Positions 34,058 to 43,014 are shown, counted from the stretch's first letter. The stretch is DNA of 64,000 bases from Asanoa hainanensis (GCF_900188485.1 NZ_FZPH01000004.1:253304-317303), one strand, 5' to 3'. Notes: generated by a model from the sequence alone, not told the origin. Translations and numbers: made by a program.

Positions 34058-34540
34058 ATGCTCGCCAGCGATAGCCCGCTTCGCCCCATCACGCCAGTCC
34101 TGCCCGAGGTGCTGATCGGTCTGGTCGCGTTCGGTCTGCTCGCGCTCGTGCTGATGAAGGTCGTGTTCCCCCGCATGGAGCGCACGTTCGAGGCCCGCGC
34201 CGACGCGATCGACGGCGGCCTCGCTCGGGCCGAGGCCGCCAGGAGCGAAGCCGAGCGGCTCCGCGACAGCTATCGCGCGAAGCTGGCCGAGGGACGCGCC
34301 GAGGCCGCGCTGATCCGCGAACGGGCGCGGGCCGAGGCCGAGCAGATCCGCGCGGAGGCGCTCGCCGCCGCCCGCGCCGAGGCCGAGGCGATCGTCGCCG
34401 CCGGCCGGGAGCAGCTCGCGGCCGAACGTGCGGCGGTCCACCGTGGTCTACTTCCCGACATTGACCGGTTGGCCGCCGAGCTCGCTGACCGGATCGTCCA
34501 CGAACCGGGCCCCATTCACTCAGCTCATCGTGGACATTAA
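34058..34540 (+). CDS. Orphan ATP-synthase subunit b-like protein
   Basis: A 160-residue protein with one N-terminal membrane helix (PEVLIGLVAFGLLALVLMKVVFP), then a long, charged, Ala/Glu/Arg-rich helix (ARAEAEQIRAEALAAARAE). This is the layout of AtpF, the peripheral stalk of F-type ATP synthase: membrane anchor, RMERTFEARADAIDGGLARAEAA, and a coiled-coil stalk. None of the other atp genes is nearby. It has its own GGAGG site before the ATG at 34058. It could be a divergent paralogue serving another membrane complex, or a scaffold protein. The next gene is also a long coiled coil. Confidence 0.75.
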   Translation: MLASDSPLRPITPVLPEVLIGLVAFGLLALVLMKVVFPRMERTFEARADAIDGGLARAEAARSEAERLRDSYRAKLAEGRAEAALIRERARAEAEQIRAEALAAARAEAEAIVAAGREQLAAERAAVHRGLLPDIDRLAAELADRIVHEPGPIHSAHRGH

Positions 34541-34651
34541 GGGCGAACGCACCTGGTCAAGGGTGGTTCCTGTGCCCTTCCCCCTCGAACAAAGGGCGCC
34601 GGGCCTGGTAGCGTCCGGCCGACCGGGCCGCTCAAGGACGGAGGTCGACCG

Positions 34652-35386
34652 GTGACCGACAACCGGGTTAAAGGCCGCGTAAAAGGGTTGTTCGGCGGGA
34701 CGACTCCGGACAATGGCCACCATATGGTCGAGCCCACCCCCAGTGAGGCGCTCGTGGAACCCAACTCTCACCAAGCACTCTCCGTGCTGACCCTTGCCCA
34801 GCGCACTGCCGACGAGCACATCGCGGCCGCCCAGCGCCAGTCCGAGCAGCTCCTCGCGGAGGCCCGCCGGGCCGCCGACCAGGTCGCCCGCGAGGCGCAG
34901 GGCTACTCCGACGAGATGCGCCGGCAGGCCGACAAGGTGCTCTCCGACGCGCGCGCGTCGGCCGAGCAGTCCGCCCGCGAAGCGGCCGCGCACGCCGACG
35001 ACGTCCGCACCGAGGGCGAGCGCGTGCTCAACGAGGCGCAGGCCACCGCCGAGCAGGTCGTCACCGACGCCACCGATGCGGCGGAGCGGATGGTCTCCGA
35101 GGCCCACGCGACGGCCGAGCAGGTCGGGCAGGACGCGCAGGACGCCGCCGACGCGCTCGAGCAGGACGCCCAGCGCCGCTACGAGGAGCAGGTCGGCAGC
35201 CTCCAGCCGCAGCGTGAGGCGTTGCAGCAGGAGATCGAGTCGCTTCAGCAGTTCGACCGCGAATATCGCGCGCAGCTCGTCGCGTTCATGCAGGGTCAGC
35301 TCCGGGCGCTCGGCGTCGAGCAGCCGGCCAACGTCGGCGGCGAGACGCAGATGCTCAGCCAGCTCTCGGTCGTCCGCGAAGCCTGA
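34652..35386 (+). CDS. DivIVA-like coiled-coil protein
   Basis: A 244-residue, almost entirely helical protein. After a basic N-terminus (VKGRVKGLFGG) it carries alternating Ala, Glu, Gln and Arg residues in heptads from about residue 45 to 200 (AQRTADEHIAAAQRQSEQLL and similar runs), then EALQQEIESLQQFDREYRAQLVAF. The last blocks resemble the C-terminal part of actinobacterial DivIVA/Scy/FilP-type cytoskeletal proteins. Polar growth or filament formation would be the expected role, but no DivIVA membrane-binding start is present. The GTG at 34652 is preceded by GGAGG. Confidence 0.72.
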   Translation: MTDNRVKGRVKGLFGGTTPDNGHHMVEPTPSEALVEPNSHQALSVLTLAQRTADEHIAAAQRQSEQLLAEARRAADQVAREAQGYSDEMRRQADKVLSDARASAEQSAREAAAHADDVRTEGERVLNEAQATAEQVVTDATDAAERMVSEAHATAEQVGQDAQDAADALEQDAQRRYEEQVGSLQPQREALQQEIESLQQFDREYRAQLVAFMQGQLRALGVEQPANVGGETQMLSQLSVVREA

Positions 35387-35389
35387 CCT

Positions 35390-35737
35390 TCACCGCCTTC
35401 CGGCGGCGCAGCCCACGCAGGTGCGCGCCGCCGGCAGGACGGCCAGGCGCTCGGGGTCGATCGGCTCGCCGCAGCGCTCGCAACGGCCGTAGCTGGCGTC
35501 GTCGACCCGGGCCAACGCCGCGTCGATCGCCGCCAGCCGGTCACGGGCGCGCTGCAGCATGGCTCCCGCCTGCGCGCGCTCGTACGCGATCGTCTGGCCC
35601 TCAGGGTCGTGCTCGTCGTCGGTCGCCGTCCCTGTCTGCGCCGTGACGATCCCCTCGACCACCCGGCTGAGCGTCTCGATCTGCGCGACCGTGCCGCGGC
35701 GCTCGGCCCGCAGCCGCTCCCCCACGTCGTCGCTCAT
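35390..35737 (-). CDS. DksA/TraR-type C4 zinc-finger protein
   Basis: A 115-residue protein with a coiled-coil N-terminal half (LRAERRGTVAQIETLSRVVEGI and ERAQAGAMLQRARDRLAAIDAALARVD) and a C-terminal four-cysteine zinc finger: YGRCERCGEPIDPERLAVLPAARTCVGCA is spread over about the last 30 residues. Proteins of the TraR/DksA family bind the secondary channel of RNA polymerase and adjust initiation. The acidic tip expected between the two helices is replaced by DDEHDPEGQ. It converges on the coiled-coil gene with 3 bp between stops. Confidence 0.88.
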   Translation of the reverse strand: MSDDVGERLRAERRGTVAQIETLSRVVEGIVTAQTGTATDDEHDPEGQTIAYERAQAGAMLQRARDRLAAIDAALARVDDASYGRCERCGEPIDPERLAVLPAARTCVGCAAGRR

Positions 35738-35746
35738 CGACCAACG

Positions 35747-36874
35747 CTACGTCGTCGGCGGGGTCCACGCCGCGAAGCGGGTCATCGAGCGCAGGCCGGC
35801 CTTGGGCGGGGTGAGCCGGATCACCGCGTTGCGCAGCGCGACCGCCACCGGGTTGTGCAACTGCTGACCGAACCGACCCATCTGGTACGCCGCCCGCGCC
35901 ACCTCCTGCGACCTCGGCCGCCGCGCCTGGTCGTAGGCGGCCAACCCCGCACCGAGGTCACCGGCCGGGTCGCAGTAGGCGGCCAACACGACCGCGTCCT
36001 CGATCGCCTGGTTGGCGCCCTGACCCAGGTTGGGCGTCATCGCGTGCGCGGCATCACCGAGCAGCGCCACCCCACCCTGCACATAGGACGGTACGGGGGT
36101 GCGCAGGTAGCGCAGGTCGTCGCGCCGGACGGTGTCGGTCGCCGCCATCAGCGCCGGGATCGGGTCGTGCCAGTCACCGAACCGGGCGCGAACCTCGGCG
36201 AGCTCGTCGTCATACCGGGTGTCGCGAGGCGCGTTGACCCCACCGAACCAGTAGACCCGGCCGTCGCCGAGTGGGACCATGCCGAACTCGGCGCCCGGCC
36301 CCCAGGTGATCGCCACGACCAGCGGGCCCCGCCACGGCTCGGCCGTCACCCCGCGCCAGGCGGTCGTGCCCGCGTAGGCCGGCGACGGGACGGTGGGCCA
36401 CAGCTGCCGGCGGACCGCGCTGTCGATGCCGTCGGCGGCGACCACGAGGTCGGCCGCGCGACCGTCGACCCGGGGCGGCGGGCCGGGTCGCACGTCGTGC
36501 ACCTCGGCACCCGTGACCACCGTGCCGGCCGGCAGGGCGTCGAGCAGCACCCGGTGCAGGGTGGCGCGGTGGATGCCGACCGCCGACGTGCCGAGCACCC
36601 GCACCAGGTCCGCGCCGTCGATCTGGCTCAGCCAGCGGCCGTCCGGGGTGCGCAGGCCCCCGGACGCCTCGACCTGCCCCTCGGCCCGCACCGCGTCGCC
36701 CACCCCGAGCGCGTCGAGCCCGCGCATGCCGTTGGCCAGCAGGGTGAGCCCGGAGCCGACCGGGGCGATCCGCGCGGCCCGCTCCAGAACGGTGACCTCC
36801 CAGCCACGGTTGCGCAGCCCGATGGCCGCACTGAGCCCACCAATCCCCGCACCGACCACGACCGCCGTCGCCAT
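35747..36874 (-). CDS. FAD-dependent monooxygenase (salicylate hydroxylase-like)
   Basis: A 375-residue flavoprotein hydroxylase. The FAD motif VVVGAGIGGLSAAIGLRNRGWEV, the DG motif region LVVAADGIDSAVRRQLWP and the second FAD block GGVALLGDAAHAMTPNLGQGANQAIEDA are all intact. This is the class A (single-component) group that includes salicylate, kynurenine and zeaxanthin enzymes; the substrate is not clear. I start it at the ATG at 36874, so the GAG motif comes early, rather than at the ATG eight codons upstream. It follows a methyltransferase gene in the same direction with 26 bp between. Confidence 0.87.
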   Translation of the reverse strand: MATAVVVGAGIGGLSAAIGLRNRGWEVTVLERAARIAPVGSGLTLLANGMRGLDALGVGDAVRAEGQVEASGGLRTPDGRWLSQIDGADLVRVLGTSAVGIHRATLHRVLLDALPAGTVVTGAEVHDVRPGPPPRVDGRAADLVVAADGIDSAVRRQLWPTVPSPAYAGTTAWRGVTAEPWRGPLVVAITWGPGAEFGMVPLGDGRVYWFGGVNAPRDTRYDDELAEVRARFGDWHDPIPALMAATDTVRRDDLRYLRTPVPSYVQGGVALLGDAAHAMTPNLGQGANQAIEDAVVLAAYCDPAGDLGAGLAAYDQARRPRSQEVARAAYQMGRFGQQLHNPVAVALRNAVIRLTPPKAGLRSMTRFAAWTPPTT

Positions 36875-36900
36875 GGATCCCTCGTCCCTCGTCGACATTC

Positions 36901-37740
36901 CTAGACCGATGCTGCCACCTCAGCCACCGCTACCCGCTCGATCTCGCGTAGGGCGAGCCGGCGGCCGCGTAGCTGGGGATAGCGGTCGGGATAGTCCTCG
37001 ACACCGACGTCCTGGAGCAGCGTCAGCCCGTGCCCGGCGAGCACGGCGCCGAGCCGGGCCGGGTCGTAGGCGCTCAGCCAGCCGTAGCGCCGGGACGCCC
37101 GGGCGCGCTGCCGCCACACCCGCTCGGGCAGATAGGTCAGCACCAGCCGGCTGCCCGGGGCGAGGGAGCCGGCCCACTCCAGCGTTGGCGCCACCGCCGG
37201 GGCCGGCAGGTACTGCGCGACGGCCTCGAAGACCACCAGCGTGGGGGCGGACGCGTCGAAACCGTCGGCGGCGAGCAGCGCGTCGAGCGGGTCGGTGGTG
37301 ACGTCGGCGGGGAGGTAGCGGATGTTCGTCGTGGCAGGCAGGAGCGCGAGCGCCGCGCGCTTGCGCGCCTGCGTGCCTGGCAGGTCGAGCTCCCAGACGC
37401 GGGCGGCGGCGAACTCGGCGATCCGATAGGGACGGCTGTCCAGACCCGCCCCGACGACCACGACCTGGCGCGCGCCGGCGGCCAGGGCGTCCCGGCACCA
37501 GTCGTCGACCACCCGGGTGCGGCAGACCGCCGTGCCGCGTATCCCGGGCATCGCCGTCTCCGCCAGCCGGCCGAGCGCGACCCGGGCCGACCGGTGCCGG
37601 GCGACCAGCCCCGGCAGACCCGTGAGCAGCCGCCCGGAGACGGGGTCGTCGAAGAGTCGGTGCCCGGCCGGCACATCGCTCTCCAGCGCCCGCATCAGCG
37701 CGACCGCGACCGCCGTCGTCTCCACCCGCACCAGAGCCAC
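36901..37740 (-). CDS. Class I SAM-dependent methyltransferase (PF04072 type)
   Basis: A 279-residue protein of the actinobacterial TIGR00027/LCM-like methyltransferase group. Family marks: ETTAVAVALMRALESD with the FDDPVSGRLL segment, RTRVVDDWCRDALAAGARQVVVVGAGLDSRPYRI as the SAM-binding motif, WELDLPGTQARKRAAL, and ADVTTDPLDALLAADGFD. Members methylate carboxyl or hydroxyl groups of secondary metabolites; the target is unknown. The GTG at 37740 is chosen because earlier starts would run into the regulator gene upstream. It sits between that regulator and the FAD monooxygenase, and all three could be one transcription unit. Confidence 0.87.
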   Translation of the reverse strand: MALVRVETTAVAVALMRALESDVPAGHRLFDDPVSGRLLTGLPGLVARHRSARVALGRLAETAMPGIRGTAVCRTRVVDDWCRDALAAGARQVVVVGAGLDSRPYRIAEFAAARVWELDLPGTQARKRAALALLPATTNIRYLPADVTTDPLDALLAADGFDASAPTLVVFEAVAQYLPAPAVAPTLEWAGSLAPGSRLVLTYLPERVWRQRARASRRYGWLSAYDPARLGAVLAGHGLTLLQDVGVEDYPDRYPQLRGRRLALREIERVAVAEVAASV

Positions 37741-37753
37741 GCGTCGATGAATA

Positions 37754-40363
37754 TCACAGTGTGTTGGCCAGTTCGGTCCGCGAGCGGACACCGAGCCGGC
37801 TGAAGATGTTGCGCAGGTGATGGTCGACGGTCCGGGTGGAGAGGAAGAGCTGGGCCGCGACCTCGCGATTGGTCGCGCCGCTCGCGACGAGTTGGGCGAT
37901 CCGCTGCTGCTGTGCGGTCAGCGACAGCCCGGGCGGCGCCGGCTGGTCCGACGCCTCACCCGCGGCGCGGAGCTCGGCCGTCGCCTGCGCGGCCCAGACC
38001 GGCATGTCGACGAGCGCGAAGCCCTCCGCGGCGCGGTGCAGGTGCGGCCGGGCGTCCCGGGGATGCCGGGCCCGGCGCAGGTCGCGACCCAGCAACAGCT
38101 CCGTGCGGGCCCGTTCGAAGTCGCCGCCGTCGACCGGGTGCAGCCGCAGTGCGTGGGCGAACTCCGCGAGCGCGACCTCACCACCGCGCGGCGCGAGCAG
38201 GGCCCGGCAGCGGGCGGCGAGGGCGCGCCGGGTCGGGTCGCCGGTCGCGGCCGCCCACCGCCCGAACACCGCCGCCGCGTCCCGGCCGGCCTCCGGTTCG
38301 CCGGCCGCGGCCGCCGCCTCGACGAGGTACGGCGCCGCGGTCATCTGGATCAGCAGGGTGCCGCTGCCGGACGCCGGGTCGGCCATCGTGACCAGCCGGC
38401 CCAGGGCGTCCGACGCGCGGCCGGCGACCAGGTCGAGCACGGCCAGGGCCCACTGCACCAGCGCGCGCGGGCGGCCGGCGGGCGAGCCCGAGCGCAGCTC
38501 CCGCATCCAGCGCATGCACTCCGGTCCGTCGCCGCGCAGCGCGGCCAACAGCGCCAGCAGGCCGATCAGGTTGCCGGCGGCGGCCCGCTGGCCGCAGGCC
38601 CGGGCCACGTCGAGTCCTTCCCGCGCGCTGGCCGCCGCGGCCGGGTAGGCGCCCATCCAGTATTCGACGAACGTGCGCAGCTCCAGCGCCCGTGGCAGCA
38701 GCGCGATCGCGCCGTTGGAGCGGGCCAGCTCGGCCGCGCGTTCCAGGCTGCGGTGCGCGGCCGCGTCGTCGCCGAGCAGGAGGCCGGCCGACGCCGCGGA
38801 GACGAGCACCTCCGGGTCCGAGGTGGACAGTTCGAGCACCGAGCGCAGCGCGGGACGGGCCCGCTCGTGGTCACCGCGCAGGGCCGCGGCGAGCCCGGCC
38901 ACCTGGGCGGAGCGCACCGGGTCGACCCGGCCCGCGCGGCGGAGCTGGGCCGCCCGGCGCAGCACCTCCCGGTAGCGGGCGTGGTCACCGTGCAGGCACA
39001 CCGCCTCGCCGGCCAGCACCAGCGCGCGCCAGGCCTGCTCCGGCTGCCCCGGAGCCAGGTCGTCGGCGGCGGCGATCAGCAGCTCCAGCGCCTCGCCCGG
39101 CGCGCCGCCCCGCAACGCGATCTCGCCGGCGAGCAGGGACCCGGTCGCCCCGGCGCGGGCCAGCAGTCGGCGGGCCCGGACCGGGTCGCCGCCGAGCCAG
39201 GCGTACCGGGCCGCCGCCACCCGGCGGGCCGAGGCGGGACCGGCGTCCGGGGTGAGCTCCGCCGCCCGTTCCAGCGCCACCGCGCCGACCGGACAGTCCA
39301 CGACGGACGCCGCCGCGCGCTCGATCTCGTCGGCCAGCCCCGCGTCGGGCGGAGGGGTCGCGGCGGCCAGGTGAAGCAGCCGGCGCAGGCGGTTGGTCTC
39401 GCCGGTCAGCAGCCGGGCCAGCGTGCGGTGCGCGCGCTGCCGTTCGGCCAGCGTGGACTCGGCCCGCACGGCCGCGCGGGCCGCCGGGTGCGCGAACCCG
39501 GCGCCGCGGACCAGCCCCGCGCGTTCGGCCGCGGCGAGGGCACCACCGGCCAGCCGGGCCAGAAGGGCGGGATCCAGGCCGTCGTCGAGGGCGACCAGCA
39601 GCAGCGCGCGCCGGGTCGCCGGGGACAGGGCGCGCAACCGGGTCCGGTACGCCCGGCCCAGCGCGCCGTCGACGGGCAGCGACTCCGGCGGCGGGTCGGC
39701 ACCGCGCCGTTGCGCCGGCGTCAGCGCCCGGGCGAGGTCGTGCAGCGCGGCCGGGTTGCCGCCGGCCAGGTCGACCAGCACCTCGGCGAGCTCTCCGCGC
39801 ACACCGTGGTCGGCCAACACGTCGGTCGCCGTGGTGTCGTCCAACGGGGCGAGCCGCAGCGCGGTGCCGTCCAGCGGTGGCCCGGCGGTGCCGGCGAACA
39901 GCACGGCTATCCGATGGTCCGGCGCCCGCCGCGCGAGGAACGCGAGCACCTCCAGCGAGGGCGGGTCGATCCGCTCGACGTCGTCGACCACGCAGAGCAC
40001 CGGCCGGCCGCGGCTGCGGGCGACAACCGCCTCGAGCACCCGGGTGCACAGCCGCAGCCGCTGCTCGGCGGTCCGCGGTCGCACCGGCGGGGGCACGGGC
40101 AGCCGGTGCAGCGCCGCGTAGGGCAGGTCCGCCTCGCCGAGCAGCCCCTGGACGCGCAGCCGGACGAACCCGGGCGCCTGCCGCGTCGCGTGGGCGAGCA
40201 GGGCGCTGCGGCCGGAACCCGGGTCACCCTCGATCAGCAGCACGCCGCCGGAACCCCGCGCCACCCGCCACAGCAGCCGGCTGATCGCGGCCAGCTCCCG
40301 CGCCCGGCCACGCAGCACAGGCCCTGTTCCGTCAGGAACATGCACTGCCGGTGCAACAAGCAT
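37754..40363 (-). CDS. LuxR-type large ATP-binding (LAL) regulator
   Basis: An 869-residue regulator. Residues 15-200 form an AAA-type ATPase with Walker A EGDPGSGRSALL (about 45-56) and a Walker B-like VLCVVDDVERIDPPSLEVL. The middle is an Ala/Arg-rich, TPR-like helical repeat region. The C-terminal LuxR helix-turn-helix is LTAQQQRIAQLVASGATNRE followed by VAAQLFLSTRTVDHHLRNIF. LAL proteins usually activate secondary metabolism or sugar uptake genes in response to a ligand. The methyltransferase and monooxygenase downstream in the same direction are plausible targets. Confidence 0.92.
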   Translation of the reverse strand: MLVAPAVHVPDGTGPVLRGRARELAAISRLLWRVARGSGGVLLIEGDPGSGRSALLAHATRQAPGFVRLRVQGLLGEADLPYAALHRLPVPPPVRPRTAEQRLRLCTRVLEAVVARSRGRPVLCVVDDVERIDPPSLEVLAFLARRAPDHRIAVLFAGTAGPPLDGTALRLAPLDDTTATDVLADHGVRGELAEVLVDLAGGNPAALHDLARALTPAQRRGADPPPESLPVDGALGRAYRTRLRALSPATRRALLLVALDDGLDPALLARLAGGALAAAERAGLVRGAGFAHPAARAAVRAESTLAERQRAHRTLARLLTGETNRLRRLLHLAAATPPPDAGLADEIERAAASVVDCPVGAVALERAAELTPDAGPASARRVAAARYAWLGGDPVRARRLLARAGATGSLLAGEIALRGGAPGEALELLIAAADDLAPGQPEQAWRALVLAGEAVCLHGDHARYREVLRRAAQLRRAGRVDPVRSAQVAGLAAALRGDHERARPALRSVLELSTSDPEVLVSAASAGLLLGDDAAAHRSLERAAELARSNGAIALLPRALELRTFVEYWMGAYPAAAASAREGLDVARACGQRAAAGNLIGLLALLAALRGDGPECMRWMRELRSGSPAGRPRALVQWALAVLDLVAGRASDALGRLVTMADPASGSGTLLIQMTAAPYLVEAAAAAGEPEAGRDAAAVFGRWAAATGDPTRRALAARCRALLAPRGGEVALAEFAHALRLHPVDGGDFERARTELLLGRDLRRARHPRDARPHLHRAAEGFALVDMPVWAAQATAELRAAGEASDQPAPPGLSLTAQQQRIAQLVASGATNREVAAQLFLSTRTVDHHLRNIFSRLGVRSRTELANTL

Positions 40364-40397
40364 GTATCCAGTGTCACCTATCCGAAAGCTCCTGGCA

Positions 40398-40431
40398 ACA
40401 AAGACGCCCGTCGATCGACGGGCGCCTTTGT
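40398..40431 (-). terminator. Hairpin terminator downstream of the cutinase gene
   Basis: ACAAAG-A-CGCCCGTCGATCGACGGGCG-C-CTTTGT is nearly fully self-complementary over 34 bp. It lies 14 bp past the cutinase stop and 35 bp before the LAL start on the same strand, insulating the two. Confidence 0.8.
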
Positions 40432-40444
40432 CAGTCGCGTTCGG

Positions 40445-41308
40445 TCAGCTGCTGGGGCAGGTGTTGCGGTACTCCTCGATCGCGCTGCCGGTCGGGCCGG
40501 GGCAGAGGAACTGCTCGTAGCGGGTGTCGTTGTCGACGAACCGCTTGAGCCAGGCGACCATCTGCCGGCCCGTCGGCGTGTTGGTGCTCTGCGGGAAGAA
40601 GTGGCTGGCGTTGTTGAGCTCCAGGTACGCCTTCTCCGCCGAGGCCGGGATGCTGTTGTAGAACGGGATCGAGTGGGACGACACCGGCGCGACCGAGTCG
40701 CTCTCGCCACCGATGATCAGCGTCGGCACCCGCAGTTCCGACCAGCTCTTGTCGGTGTTCCACGGTGCGAGCGGGATCGCGGCCTGCAGGGACGGCCGGT
40801 CCGAGGCGGCTTCGAGCGTGCCGCCGCCACCCATCGAGTGCCCGCCTACGGCGAGGCGCGTGGCGTCCACCCGGGTGCGCACAGAGCTGCTGTTGACCAG
40901 GTAGTCCAGCGCGGCGAGCAACTGCCGACCGCGGCTGGCGGGCTGGTCGAAGCGGCTGTTGGTCTCGATGCCGATGACCACGAAGCCGTGCGAGGCGATC
41001 CGCGGGCCGAGCCAGCTGATGCTCGACCACGCGGCGGTGTAGCCGGGCGAGAGGGCGATCGCGCCGAACGTACCGTCGCTGGTGGTCGTCGGGTAGTAGA
41101 TGACACCGCCACCGAAGCCGCTGACCAGCGAGGAGACGGTGGTCGACGAGGTGGCGTACGGGCCGCGCGTGGCGTCCAGGATCGAGGTGGTCGGCGCGGG
41201 GCCGCGCTCGTACGGGTTGTCGGCGGCGAGGGCATTGGGCACGCCCGCGACACCGACGGCGAGCACGGCCGCGGCGGTCGTCGCGAGCAGGCGGAGGGCT
41301 GTCTTCAC
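40445..41308 (-). CDS. Secreted cutinase, PET-hydrolase-like polyester hydrolase
   Basis: A 287-residue alpha/beta hydrolase with a Sec signal peptide ending at NALA (residue 28). The mature protein begins [12 protein letters not shown] and follows the Thermobifida cutinase/LCC pattern throughout. The catalytic triad is Ser158 (GGHSMGGGG), Asp204 (GESDSVAPV) and His236 (NNASHFFP); Tyr90 and Met159 form the oxyanion hole and Trp183 (LAPWN) lines the cleft. Cys269 and Cys284 would form the conserved C-terminal disulfide. His157 and Phe237 make it the LCC-like type I rather than the IsPETase type. The natural substrate is probably cutin. It starts at a GTG. Confidence 0.92.
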   Translation of the reverse strand: MKTALRLLATTAAAVLAVGVAGVPNALAADNPYERGPAPTTSILDATRGPYATSSTTVSSLVSGFGGGVIYYPTTTSDGTFGAIALSPGYTAAWSSISWLGPRIASHGFVVIGIETNSRFDQPASRGRQLLAALDYLVNSSSVRTRVDATRLAVGGHSMGGGGTLEAASDRPSLQAAIPLAPWNTDKSWSELRVPTLIIGGESDSVAPVSSHSIPFYNSIPASAEKAYLELNNASHFFPQSTNTPTGRQMVAWLKRFVDNDTRYEQFLCPGPTGSAIEEYRNTCPSS

Positions 41309-41396
41309 GTGGGGGGCTCCTGGTCCGTCGGGGGACATCGACGCTGACCAGTGTTTGGCGCGGCCACGCGGACGCGCATCGGCGAAATCGCCGGTG

Positions 41397-42455
41397 TCAG
41401 AGGGTGAGGCGCAGAATCCGGTCGTCGCCCGGCGCCGGGTCACCCCGCCCGTCGTGGTTGGAGGTGAGAACCCACATCGACCCGTCTGGAGCGGCCGCGA
41501 CGTGCCGGAGCCGGCCGTGCTCGCCGCGCAGCAGCGCCTGCGCCCCAGCGCCGTCGGTGCCGACCGTGTAGAGCCGCTCACCGCGCAGGCAGGCCATCCA
41601 CACCCGGCCGTCCGGCCCGACCGCGATGCCGCTCGGCGACGCGTCGCTCGTGCGCCAGGTGGCGACGGGGTTGGTGAACGCCGGGTCGGTCGAGTCACCC
41701 TCGGCCTCGGGCCAGCCGTAGTTGCGGCCCGGCTCGATCCGGTTGAGCTCGTCGTAGGTGTTCTGGCCGAACTCCGACGCGAACATCGCCCCGCTCGTGT
41801 CCCAGGCGAGGCCCTGGACGTTGCGGTGGCCGTAGCTGTAGACCGGAGTGGCCCCGAAGGGGTTGCCGGGTGCCGGCGCGCCGTCGGGCGTCAGCCGCAA
41901 GATCTTGCCGCCCAGGCTGGCCCGGTCCTGCGCCGCGTCGCGGTTCCCCGCGTCGCCGGTGCCGACGTAGAGCATGCCGTCCGGCCCGAACGCGATCCGG
42001 CCGCCGTTGTGGTTGCCGGCCTTGGGGATGCCGGTGAACACCGTCTCCCGGGTGTCGGGCCGGTCCGGGTGGAAGCGCGCGATGCGGTTGTCGTCGGCCG
42101 CGGTGTAGTACACGTAGACCCAGTCGCCAGCGGTCGCGATGCCGAGCAGGCCGCCCTCACCCGCGGGTTCGGCCTCGTCGACCACCGTCAACTCACGGGC
42201 GCTGTTGCCCTGGACGGTGAGAATCCGGGCGGTGTCGCGCTCGGTGACCAGCGCCGACCCGTCCCGCTGGAAGGCCAGGCCCCACGGCGCCCGCAGATCG
42301 GTGACCACGTCCGTCACGGCGGCCGGCGCCGCGTCCGGTGCGGACGGGACCGACGGCTCGCTGAACCAGCCCCGCCAGGCCGCGACGCCACCGAGGGCGG
42401 CCACGACGAGGGCGACGACGGTGACCATGGTCAACGCGATCCGAGCCCGGCTCAC
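41397..42455 (-). CDS. PQQ-dependent sugar/sorbosone dehydrogenase family protein
   Basis: A 352-residue six-bladed beta-propeller (GSDH family, PF07995). It starts with a membrane anchor or signal ([22 protein letters not shown]), then [60 protein letters not shown] and [23 protein letters not shown]. These are the blade motifs that hold the PQQ and Ca2+ in soluble glucose dehydrogenases. The HNGG histidine that serves as the base is present. It oxidises aldose sugars outside the membrane; the exact sugar is open. It is divergent from the SIGS-repeat gene. Confidence 0.88.
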   Translation of the reverse strand: MSRARIALTMVTVVALVVAALGGVAAWRGWFSEPSVPSAPDAAPAAVTDVVTDLRAPWGLAFQRDGSALVTERDTARILTVQGNSARELTVVDEAEPAGEGGLLGIATAGDWVYVYYTAADDNRIARFHPDRPDTRETVFTGIPKAGNHNGGRIAFGPDGMLYVGTGDAGNRDAAQDRASLGGKILRLTPDGAPAPGNPFGATPVYSYGHRNVQGLAWDTSGAMFASEFGQNTYDELNRIEPGRNYGWPEAEGDSTDPAFTNPVATWRTSDASPSGIAVGPDGRVWMACLRGERLYTVGTDGAGAQALLRGEHGRLRHVAAAPDGSMWVLTSNHDGRGDPAPGDDRILRLTL

Positions 42456-42514
42456 CGTTCGAGAATAGCGCCGCGCGGACGGGGCACTACGAGGGCGAGG
42501 AAGGGAGAGCCACC

Positions 42515-42736
42515 ATGCTCTGCATCCGCTCGCAGGACTCCGTACTCAGCATCGGCTCGAAGGGCTCGGTCCTTTCGATCGGTTCGATCGGGTCCGTCTG
42601 CAGCATCGGTTCCATCGGCAGCGCCTTCTCGGCGTTGTCGATCGGCTCGTGGGCCAGCGCGTTGTCGCTGCTCTCGGCCGCCTCGGAACGCTCCATCATG
42701 TCCTGGGCGTCCCGGGCCGCCGTCATGCGCGGCTGA
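42515..42736 (+). CDS. Small SIGS-repeat protein
   Basis: A 73-residue protein dominated by short serine-glycine repeats: SVLSIGSKGSVLSIGSIGSV, then CSIGSIGSAFSALSIGS. The period of five (x-x-S-I-G/S) suggests a small beta-solenoid, like pentapeptide-repeat proteins but with Ser/Gly/Ile. I recall similar unnamed proteins in other actinomycetes, though I cannot check. The ATG at 42515 has GGAAGGGAG just upstream. The nucleotide sequence is equally repetitive. The neighbouring gene is a DUF4236 protein in the same direction. Function unknown. Confidence 0.65.
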   Translation: MLCIRSQDSVLSIGSKGSVLSIGSIGSVCSIGSIGSAFSALSIGSWASALSLLSAASERSIMSWASRAAVMRG

Positions 42737-42827
42737 GCCGGTTTCGCGAACTGGCCGACTGGGCACATTTCTGCTCGACCCCGGCGCGCACCGGACGCCG
42801 TGGGCCGAGACGAAGGAGTGCTCGATC

Positions 42828-43001
42828 ATGGGTCTGATGTTCCGCAAGCGGAAGAAGATCGGCCCGATCATCCTGAACTTCACGGAGAACGGCTTCAGCT
42901 CCTGGAGCATCAAGATCGGTCGCTGGTCGTGGAACTCCCGGGCACGCGCGCACCGCGTCGACCTGCCGGGGCCGCTGTCCTGGAAGCAGGACAAGAGCTA
43001 A
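42828..43001 (+). CDS. Small DUF4236-like protein
   Basis: A 57-residue basic protein: MGLMFRKRKKIGPIILNFTE, then NGFSSWSIKIGRWSWNSRAR and a Pro/Leu tail. The MGxxFRKRxKIGP start is that of DUF4236 proteins, and the following strand-rich sequence corresponds to LNxSxxGxSxSxG in those. The AAGGAG site lies 9 bases before the ATG. It is 91 bp downstream of the SIGS-repeat gene and just ahead of a terminator hairpin. The family has no known function. Confidence 0.72.
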   Translation: MGLMFRKRKKIGPIILNFTENGFSSWSIKIGRWSWNSRARAHRVDLPGPLSWKQDKS

Positions 43002-43014
43002 CCCACTCCCCCTG

